Assembly (NCBI GenBank): GCA_919901875.1
Contig: CAKKQG010000379.1
Span: 4,509 to 10,799 of the forward strand
Origin: Anaerolineales bacterium
Lineage (GTDB): Bacteria; Chloroflexota; Anaerolineae; Anaerolineales; VGOW01
Reading direction: 5' to 3'
DNA: 6,291 nucleotides
Shown: piece by piece, positions 1 to 4,149 of the stretch
Layout of the letters: every line of letters starts with the position of its first letter
Numbering within the stretch: position 1 is the first letter of the stretch
The notes under the pieces: model-generated
Told to the model about the DNA's origin: nothing
Databases searched by the model: none
Seen by the model: only the letters and a program-made list of their open reading frames with translations
Made by a program: the position numbers and the translations under genes

Positions 1-42
1 AAAAAATCAACAGCCAAGAAAAAAGTCATTCGTAAAAAATAA
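1..42 (+). CDS. 3' end of an upstream gene with a lysine-rich C-terminal tail (partial)
   Basis: Frame 1 is open from the window edge to a TAA at 40-42 and encodes KKSTAKKKVIRKK. Seven of the 13 residues are Lys and one is Arg. A basic tail like this is common at the C-terminus of nucleic-acid-binding proteins such as HU-like or topoisomerase-type proteins, but 13 residues cannot identify the family. The stop is 9 nt before the next ATG (52), a spacing that suits co-transcription. The main alternative is that this is simply A-rich non-coding DNA with a chance open frame. Confidence 0.45.
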   Translation, partial: KKSTAKKKVIRKK

Positions 43-51
43 TCAATCACT

Positions 52-1290
52 ATGCCCGAAGCACTTGACATCGTTAAAAAAGTTTTTGATGGCTTGGAAG
101 AAAACGAAATCCAAGCGATGATGAGCGTCGCCGAAAAGCGCACGCATCCCACCGGCACGGTGTTGGTTCGCGAGGGGCGGTTGGAGCATACGTTTTACAT
201 TATCGTAGACGGCATGGTGGCGATCTCGCGCCAATTGCAAGACGGCGGCTCGCGCCACTTGAACAGCCGTGGCGCCGGAGAATTTTTTGGCGAGATGGCG
301 TTGATTGACAACGCGCCGCGCGCGGCAACGGTTGTGACCACGATGGAAACAACCGTCTTAGAAATTTCTGAACACGATTTCAACCAACTGCTGCGGCGCA
401 ACCCGGCAGTGGCGACCTCCATGTTGCGCAGTATCACCGCCACACTTCGCGCCAACGACCAAGCGGCTATTGCCGACCTCTCACGCAAGAACATCGAACT
501 GACAAAAGCCTACGCCGATCTGAAAGCCGCTCAAGCAGAAATTGTTGCCAAAGAAAAATTGGAACGCGAGTTAGAAATCGCGGCAGAGTTGCAGCGTAGT
601 TTGCTGCCCACTGTTTTTCCAACAGTGCCGGGTTGGACGTTTGCCGGCAACAACATTCCGGCGCGAACTATCGGCGGCGATCTGTATGATGTGATTCGGA
701 TTGATGATGATCACGTCGGCTTGTTGATGGCGGATGTGTCCGATAAATCAATCCACGCCGCGTTGTTCATGGCGGTCACGCGATCTTTGTTCTTACCTGA
801 GTCGCGCCGCAGTCTCTCGCCGCGCACCGTCGCTTTGGAAGTGCATCGCAACTTAATGGAAGTCTCATCTGCCGATTCAATGTTCGTCACCGCTTTCTAT
901 GGTGTGTTGACTCCCAAGACCGGGCATCTGCGTTACGTGCGCGCTGGGCAAGATAGGCCGATATGGTTGCACAAAGGTCAGATTGGTTACACCGAACTCG
1001 ACGCGCAGGGCCGCTTTTTGGGAATGCTGGATGTGCTGGACCTCGAAGAGTGCGAAGTGACTCTGGGACGCGGCGATACGTTGGTGATGTATAGCGATGG
1101 TGTGCCGGACGCGGTGAATCTCAAGGACGAGCCGTACACGTTAGAGCGGCTTTCAAAATTGTTGGAGACGCATCGTAACGAACCCGCCGGAAAAATTTGC
1201 AACACCATCTTCGACGATGTATTTAACTTTCGCGACAATGCCCCGGCCTTTGACGACATTACCGTTTTAGTTGCTCGTGCTGATGACTAA
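52..1290 (+). CDS. Cyclic-nucleotide-binding domain + RsbU/SpoIIE-type PPM serine phosphatase
   Basis: This 412-aa soluble protein has no membrane segment. Residues about 10-125 form a CRP-type cyclic-nucleotide-binding domain; the phosphate-binding cassette is visible as GEFFGEMALIDNAPRAATV (76-94). Residues about 135-185 are a charged, heptad-like helix that probably forms a coiled coil (LKAAQAEIVAKEKLERELEI). Residues about 178-410 are a SpoIIE/RsbU phosphatase: AAELQRSLLP, GGDLYD (208-213), ADVSDKSIHAALFMA (227-241), YSDGVPDAV (347-355) and DDITVLV (401-407), which supply the metal-binding aspartates. The family dephosphorylates phosphoserine on anti-sigma-factor-antagonist (STAS) proteins, so the likely role is nucleotide-gated partner-switching control; the partner is not in the window. 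Two usual motifs are altered: DVSGKG reads DVSDKS, and NAGH reads RAGQ. ATG 52 is used; no Shine-Dalgarno is visible. The 3' end overlaps the next gene. Confidence 0.93.
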   Translation: MPEALDIVKKVFDGLEENEIQAMMSVAEKRTHPTGTVLVREGRLEHTFYIIVDGMVAISRQLQDGGSRHLNSRGAGEFFGEMALIDNAPRAATVVTTMETTVLEISEHDFNQLLRRNPAVATSMLRSITATLRANDQAAIADLSRKNIELTKAYADLKAAQAEIVAKEKLERELEIAAELQRSLLPTVFPTVPGWTFAGNNIPARTIGGDLYDVIRIDDDHVGLLMADVSDKSIHAALFMAVTRSLFLPESRRSLSPRTVALEVHRNLMEVSSADSMFVTAFYGVLTPKTGHLRYVRAGQDRPIWLHKGQIGYTELDAQGRFLGMLDVLDLEECEVTLGRGDTLVMYSDGVPDAVNLKDEPYTLERLSKLLETHRNEPAGKICNTIFDDVFNFRDNAPAFDDITVLVARADD

Positions 1291-1792
1291 ACCGACAACG
1301 CGCCGTGAACTTACTGTGCCACTGTGGTCGTTAGGATTGATCGCCGCCTTCTTCGCGGTCAGCTGTGTCTCGTTGTGGATGGTTGTGATTCTGACTCGAC
1401 CGACCGCGCCGCGAATCACCGCCTCACCGATGTTCGTCGTTGTCGCCTCCACCTCTGCGGCTGCCGCCACTGCCGCGCCCGCGTCACCGTCCACTAAATC
1501 TCCAACGTCGTCCGCGCTCACGCCAACCGTCCCGCCGAATTTAAATTCAGGTTCGATCAATTTAGGCGTCTTTGTGCAAGTGACCGGCACCGGCGGCGTT
1601 CCCTTGAATCTGCGCCAGTCGCCATCACTTAAAAGTGACATTGCCTATCGCGCCATTGAGAATCAAGTCTTCAAAGTTGAAAACGGTCCCACCATCGCCG
1701 ATGGGTTCACTTGGTGGCTCTTGGTTGATCTCGTAGACAAGACTCGCACCGGCTGGGCGGTAGAGAATTATTTACAACCCACTGTTCGCTAA
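1283..1792 (+). CDS. Membrane-anchored protein with an extracytoplasmic SH3b domain
   Basis: I choose ATG 1283 (169 aa), which overlaps the phosphatase stop by 8 bp (ATGACTAA), suggesting translational coupling. A TTG at 1271 would add four residues. A basic N-terminus (TKPTTRR) precedes one hydrophobic segment at about 13-37 (VPLWSLGLIAAFF onward), giving an N-in, C-out anchor. Residues about 45-90 are a low-complexity Ala/Ser/Thr/Pro linker. The last 75 or so residues match a bacterial SH3 (SH3_3) domain: VQVTGTGGVPLNLRQSPS, then GPTIADGFTWWLLV, then GWAVENYLQP. Such domains usually bind cell-wall peptides or other extracytoplasmic ligands. The overlap with a cytoplasmic phosphatase gene suggests a shared envelope-signalling job, but that is inference. 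The exact ligand cannot be told. Confidence 0.85.
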   Translation: MTKPTTRRELTVPLWSLGLIAAFFAVSCVSLWMVVILTRPTAPRITASPMFVVVASTSAAAATAAPASPSTKSPTSSALTPTVPPNLNSGSINLGVFVQVTGTGGVPLNLRQSPSLKSDIAYRAIENQVFKVENGPTIADGFTWWLLVDLVDKTRTGWAVENYLQPTVR

Positions 1793-1826
1793 TGAAGGGG
1801 TGACAGGATGAAGATGATGATCTTTC

Positions 1827-1866
1827 GACTACTCGACTATTTGACTACTGGACTACTCGACTACTA
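1827..1866 (+). repeat. Five tandem 8-bp units (GACTACTN) ending on a start codon
   Basis: The units are gactactc (1827-1834), gactattt (1835-1842), gactactg (1843-1850), gactactc (1851-1858) and gactacta (1859-1866). The final A is the first base of the next gene's ATG. The array fills the space where a Shine-Dalgarno would lie and none is visible. The rest of the 73-nt gap (1793-1826) shows nothing recognisable. Confidence 0.85.
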
Positions 1867-2213
1867 TGCCTAAACCAAAAACGATCCAAATCAGCAAATC
1901 TCGCCGCGTGGTGATCATCCCCTGGAGCGATGGGCATGTAAGTGAATATCCCTTCGATGGCTTGCGCGCCGCATGTCCGTGCGCCGAATGTAAAGGCGGG
2001 CATGAGAACATGGGCACGCCGCCCGACCCCACGGTGTTCGATCTCAAACCGACTCAAACTTACGAACTGCTCGGCGCAGATTTAGTTGGAAGTTACGCTG
2101 TGCAGTTTTTGTGGCAGGATGGACACAAATACGGACTCTACGGTTGGGATTACTTGCGTGGGTTGTGTCCGTGTGAGGAGTGTAGAAGAAAAAATAAACC
2201 CTTCGGGTCTTAG
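1866..2213 (+). CDS. DUF971 / gamma-butyrobetaine-hydroxylase N-terminal-like protein
   Basis: This 115-aa protein has the DUF971 pattern: IPWSDGHVSEYPFDGLRAACPCAEC in the N-terminal half (18-42) and LVGSYAVQFLWQDGHKYG in the C-terminal half. The domain occurs alone in many bacteria, fused to some Mrp/ApbC-type ATPases, and as the N-terminus of gamma-butyrobetaine hydroxylase, where a C-x-C-x2-C cluster plus a His binds zinc. Here C37, C39 and C42 fit that cluster, with H87 a candidate fourth ligand. A second CPCEEC (101-106) lies near the C-terminus. Its own catalytic role is unknown. ATG 1866 is the only plausible start: an in-frame TGA lies at 1842-1844 with no ATG/GTG/TTG between, and the upstream sequence is an 8-bp repeat without a ribosome-binding site. 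The last five codons and the stop lie inside a terminator hairpin. Confidence 0.88.
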   Translation: MPKPKTIQISKSRRVVIIPWSDGHVSEYPFDGLRAACPCAECKGGHENMGTPPDPTVFDLKPTQTYELLGADLVGSYAVQFLWQDGHKYGLYGWDYLRGLCPCEECRRKNKPFGS

Positions 2214-2231
2214 AGACCCGAAGGGTTTTTT
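2196..2231. terminator. Bidirectional rho-independent terminator with the DUF971 stop codon as its loop
   Basis: A perfect 15-bp stem (2196-2210 pairs with 2214-2228) has a 3-nt loop, TAG, at 2211-2213. On the + strand the 3' arm runs into six Ts (2226-2231). On the - strand the other arm runs into TTTATTTTTTC. It can therefore end transcripts of both converging gene groups. The 5' arm is exactly codons 111-115 (KPFGS) of the DUF971 gene and the loop is its stop codon. Confidence 0.92.
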
Positions 2232-2235
2232 AGTG

Positions 2236-2343
2236 TTACTTTGTTTTGACTTTGATCATCTTCGGTTTCACCGATTCTGCTTTCGGCAGAGTCAAGGTGA
2301 GCAAACCGTTATCAAAGTGCGCTCCCGCTTTGTCGGCTTCCAC
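2236..2343 (-). pseudogene. C-terminal remnant of a small heat-shock protein (Hsp20 family)
   Basis: The - strand between the regulator stop and the terminator encodes 35 residues ending in TAA (2238-2236). They carry two Hsp20 signatures: EADKAGAHFDNGLLTLTLPK, the end of the alpha-crystallin domain, then AESVKPKMIKVKTK, a C-terminal tail with the I-x-V motif (IKV) that docks neighbouring subunits. Full Hsp20 proteins are roughly 140-160 aa, so about three quarters is missing. Homology begins at once after the response regulator stop (2347-2345), with no upstream alpha-crystallin coding. A GTG (2343-2341) lies one base beyond that stop, so reinitiation could give a 35-aa peptide, but a folded chaperone cannot form. 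It is best read as the stump left by a rearrangement. The downstream terminator was probably its own. Confidence 0.8.
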
Positions 2344-2344
2344 G

Positions 2345-3058
2345 TTACTGTTTCTTGTAATCCACAAATTTATATCCCACGCCGCGCTCGGTCAAAATAT
2401 ATTTGGGCTTGGCGGGATCGGCCTCGATCTTTTGCCTCAAGTAGTTGATGTAGAGACGCAAGTAGTGAGTCTCATCACGATACTCGTAACCCCACACCTT
2501 CGCCAACAATTGCTCGTGCGGCACGACCCAACCGGCGTTGCTCACCAAGTGGTAGAGCAAACGGAATTCGGTTGGGCGCAGTTTGATCAACGTCTCGGCG
2601 ACATAGACTTCACGCCGATCAAAATCAATCCGCAAATGATCATCTACTTTGATCGGGGTCTTACTCACCGGGGTTGCCGACTCGGCGCGGCGCAGCACTG
2701 CTTTGACGCGGCTGACCAACTCGCGCGGGCTAAAGGGTTTGGTGACGTAATCATCCGCGCCCAGTTCTAAACCTTTAACGCGATCATCCTCTTCGCCGCG
2801 CGCGGTGAGCATGATCACCGGCACGCTGGAGAATTCGCGCAGGTCGCCCAGAGTCTCAAAGCCGTCGAGTTCGGGCATCATCACGTCGAGGATGATCAGA
2901 TCGGGCAGCACGTCGCGCACTTGCTTAAGGGCTTGCACGCCGTCGGCGGCTTCAAAGACGGTGTAACCTTCGAGTTCAAGGTTCATGCGAATGAAGCGTA
3001 TCATTCGCGGTTCGTCGTCTACCACAAGTATTCGGTGAGTCTCGCGTGGTTCGGGCAT
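2345..3058 (-). CDS. OmpR/PhoB-family DNA-binding response regulator (KdpE-like)
   Basis: This 237-aa protein has two domains of normal length. The receiver domain (about 8-124) has the acidic pair D14/D15 (VVDDEPR), phosphoacceptor D58 ([11 protein letters not shown]), T85 (MLTARG) and K107 ([10 protein letters not shown]). The winged-helix domain (about 135-234) has [37 protein letters not shown] and the closing wing [12 protein letters not shown]. The helix/wing wording resembles KdpE-type regulators, but no kdp genes or sensor kinase are present, so the regulon is unknown and the partner must be elsewhere. It is the last intact gene of the - strand group and could be co-transcribed with the 81-aa gene 51 nt upstream. 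ATG 3058-3056 is chosen; there is no clear ribosome-binding site because a 33-nt palindrome ends 9 nt before it. The stop touches the Hsp20 remnant. Confidence 0.95.
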   Translation of the reverse strand: MPEPRETHRILVVDDEPRMIRFIRMNLELEGYTVFEAADGVQALKQVRDVLPDLIILDVMMPELDGFETLGDLREFSSVPVIMLTARGEEDDRVKGLELGADDYVTKPFSPRELVSRVKAVLRRAESATPVSKTPIKVDDHLRIDFDRREVYVAETLIKLRPTEFRLLYHLVSNAGWVVPHEQLLAKVWGYEYRDETHYLRLYINYLRQKIEADPAKPKYILTERGVGYKFVDYKKQ

Positions 3059-3067
3059 AGAGTAGTA

Positions 3068-3100
3068 AGGTGACAGTCACTTTTAAAGTGACTGTCACCT
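3068..3100. repeat. 33-nt near-perfect palindrome upstream of the response regulator
   Basis: Sixteen-base arms (3068-3083 and 3085-3100) are exact reverse complements around a single T (3084); the arm begins AGGTGACAGTCAC. It lies in the 51-nt gap between the 81-aa gene and the regulator, ending 9 nt before the regulator's ATG. There is no T-tract on either side, so it is a poor intrinsic terminator. It could be an operator for a dimeric regulator (including autoregulation), an RNA hairpin near the translation start, or a dispersed palindromic repeat. No flanking direct repeat is evident. Confidence 0.85.
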
Positions 3101-3109
3101 GTCGTAGAT

Positions 3110-3355
3110 CTATTCGCGGACGAAGGAGATCACTTTCTGGTCGTCATCGGTTGGCACGATCTCAATGAATGTCATGCGGCTCATCGGCCAGATCACAGTC
3201 GTGACGTTTGGCAATATGTTAGCCATATCTTTGCCGTCGCGCTTGCGTGGGTTTTTGCCAATGACAATCGTGTCATTCAGTGAGGGCATTTGATCGAGTT
3301 CGCACATGGTGGGTTCTTCGTTGGCGATGTGCAGTAGAACGGTGATAGTAGCCAT
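3110..3355 (-). CDS. Unrecognised small protein (81 aa) in the phospho-signalling operon
   Basis: I do not recognise the family. The 81-residue product has no signal peptide or membrane segment. It reads as alternating strands with charged loops: ITVLLHIANEEP near the start, a basic patch GKNPRKRDGKD (33-43) in the middle, then a second strand-rich half (VTTVIWPMSRMTFIEIVP) and an acidic turn TDDDQ before a conserved-looking end, VISFVRE. It has a single Cys. ATG 3355-3353 is supported by a GGAG 11 nt upstream. Before the palindromic element inserted, it would have followed the FHA gene by about 19 nt, so it is likely translated in the same operon and may be a small partner of the FHA or J-VWA protein. 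That role is inference from position only. Confidence 0.75.
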   Translation of the reverse strand: MATITVLLHIANEEPTMCELDQMPSLNDTIVIGKNPRKRDGKDMANILPNVTTVIWPMSRMTFIEIVPTDDDQKVISFVRE

Positions 3356-3366
3356 AATGACGTCAT

Positions 3367-3370
3367 CTCC
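3367..3370 (-). promoter_or_regulatory. Ribosome-binding site for the 81-aa gene
   Basis: GGAG lies 11 nt upstream of the ATG at 3355. The spacing is slightly long, but this is the clearest Shine-Dalgarno sequence in the window and it fixes the start. It lies just outside the duplicated 15-bp sequence, so the insertion left it intact. Confidence 0.6.
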
Positions 3371-3372
3371 AA

Positions 3373-3387
3373 AATTATTTTTTCTCG
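3373..3387. repeat. Direct repeat (15 bp), copy A flanking palindromic insert 1
   Basis: AATTATTTTTTCTCG matches 3492-3506 exactly. Copy B is the end of the FHA gene (codons for E-K-K, stop, two further bases), so copy A is a duplicated piece of that gene end on the other side of the insert, as expected of a target-site duplication. Confidence 0.85.
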
Positions 3388-3491
3388 TCTACTCAGGCGT
3401 CATTGCGAGCGCACTTTGCGAAGCAATCTCGGTCGCGCCATGAGATTGCTTCGTCGCGAAGAACGCTCCTCGCAATGACGGAGTGCTGAGC
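3388..3491. mobile_element. Small palindromic insertion element, copy 1
   Basis: This 104-bp insert lies between exact 15-bp direct repeats. Its core (3398-3480, 83 bp) is a nested double palindrome: outer 12-bp arms 3398-3409 and 3469-3480 (CGTCATTGCGAG), inner 12-bp arms 3419-3430 and 3442-3453 (CGAAGCAATCTC), and an 11-nt central loop. CTCAG (3392-3396) and CTGAG (3486-3490) add outer inverted ends. It has no coding capacity, so any mobility must come from elsewhere, as in MITE or REP-like elements. It separates the FHA gene from the 81-aa gene. From memory, this CGTCATTGCGAG...GAAGCAATCTC wording is a common intergenic repeat in several bacterial groups, including Chloroflexota. Confidence 0.85.
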
Positions 3492-3506
3492 AATTATTTT
3501 TTCTCG
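3492..3506. repeat. Direct repeat (15 bp), copy B flanking palindromic insert 1
   Basis: This is the coding-side copy. It overlaps the FHA stop codon (TAA, 3496-3494) and the preceding E-K-K codons. It is identical to 3373-3387. Confidence 0.85.
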
Positions 3507-4012
3507 GCGAAGTAGACGCTGAAGGCAAGTTTGCCGAGTCGGATGTCGTCGCCGTTGCGAATGTGGCGCGGTTCGTTGGGCGCAATGATCTTGCCATTGA
3601 CGAGTGTGCCGTTTGTGCTGGACAAGTCAACGATGCTCACGCCGTCTGGTCCATATTTCAAACGGGCGTGTTGACGCGAGACGCCCATTTGTTGTCCGCC
3701 AAAGGAGCCAAAATCTACGTCGGGGATTGACGAGGTGCGCGGGTCTTTGCGACCCAGTATATATTCTGCTTTGCCGGTGAGTACCATGCTGGTGCCGACG
3801 CCATGAATACGAATGAATATCTGCCCGCTGGGCGGGGCAGGGTATTCGTGTTCAATGTTTGCCGTGCTAATACGATCTGTTTGATTCGGCGCGTCGTGCC
3901 CGATGTTGGCAGTATCGTCGCCCTGTTTATCTTGCCACAGGCGCACACCGCACTCGCTACAGAATAATGTGCCATCGTATTCTTCGTGCTTGCAATTTGG
4001 ACAGATGATCAT
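3494..4012 (-). CDS. Zinc-ribbon + FHA (phosphothreonine-binding) protein
   Basis: This 172-aa cytoplasmic protein begins with a short zinc ribbon, CPNC-x10-CSEC (C4, C7, C18, C21). A polar linker rich in Asp, Asn and Gln follows (about 27-62). The rest is a forkhead-associated domain (about 64-168): YILGRKDP (R88), then MGVSRQHARL (S112, H115), then IVDLSSTNGTLVNG (N134, N139), the residues that contact phosphothreonine. It should therefore read Ser/Thr-kinase output; the phosphatase two genes upstream would reverse that mark. The upstream kinase is not in the window. ATG 4012-4010 is preceded by GGGG at a 7-nt spacing. Palindromic insert 2 lies upstream and insert 1 directly downstream, with insert 1 duplicating the last codons. 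The FHA gene is thus bracketed by two nearly identical repeats. Confidence 0.93.
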   Translation of the reverse strand: MIICPNCKHEEYDGTLFCSECGVRLWQDKQGDDTANIGHDAPNQTDRISTANIEHEYPAPPSGQIFIRIHGVGTSMVLTGKAEYILGRKDPRTSSIPDVDFGSFGGQQMGVSRQHARLKYGPDGVSIVDLSSTNGTLVNGKIIAPNEPRHIRNGDDIRLGKLAFSVYFAEKK

Positions 4013-4028
4013 AATGAGACCCCGTTCT

Positions 4029-4037
4029 TATATTTTG
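4029..4037. repeat. Direct repeat (9 bp), copy A flanking palindromic insert 2
   Basis: TATATTTTG is identical to 4150-4158, which is the end of the J-VWA gene (codons for K-I and the first two bases of its stop). It marks the far side of insert 2. Confidence 0.75.
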
Positions 4038-4149
4038 TAACTGCTCAGCCGATTCGTCATTGCGAGCGCACTTTGCGAAGCAATCTCGGTCATGCCATGA
4101 GATTGCTTCGTCGCGGAGAACGCTCCTCGCAATGACGCTGAGCAGTCAC
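4038..4149. mobile_element. Small palindromic insertion element, copy 2
   Basis: This 112-bp insert lies between exact 9-bp direct repeats. Its 83-bp core (4055-4137) differs from copy 1 at only three positions (4092, 4093 and 4116), 80/83 identical and in the same orientation, 657 bp away. Outer arms are 4055-4066 and 4126-4137; inner arms are 4076-4087 and 4099-4110. A further 10-bp perfect inverted repeat frames it: ACTGCTCAGC (4040-4049) and GCTGAGCAGT (4137-4146). It has no coding capacity. The last base of the J-VWA stop codon (G, at 4149) comes from the insert. Confidence 0.83.

Noticed and set aside
987..1641. Open frames on the - strand opposite the phosphatase and SH3b genes
   Set aside because: They are antisense shadows with low-complexity or meaningless translations (Ser/Arg- or Ala/Val-rich), without motifs or ribosome-binding sites.
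2246..2770. A 174-codon + strand open frame over the regulator 3' half
   Set aside because: It is antisense to the well-supported response regulator and the Hsp20 remnant, and shows no domain motif.
3068..3100. Palindrome as an intrinsic terminator of the 81-aa gene
   Set aside because: The - strand sequence after the hairpin is TACTACTCTATG, with no T-tract, so intrinsic termination is unlikely.
3359..3366. TGACGTCA perfect 8-bp palindrome as an operator
   Set aside because: It lies between the ribosome-binding site and the ATG of the 81-aa gene. An 8-bp palindrome is expected by chance and no second site or promoter supports it.
3400..3630. A 76-codon - strand open frame
   Set aside because: Its C-terminal half is a translation of palindromic element 1 (the HCEERSSRRSN-type wording) and the rest shadows the FHA gene in another frame. 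I do not consider it a gene.
3398..4137. Two spaced repeats as a possible CRISPR array
   Set aside because: There are only two copies 657 bp apart, with a complete FHA gene between them, and the repeats are 83-bp nested palindromes. The spacing and structure do not fit CRISPR.
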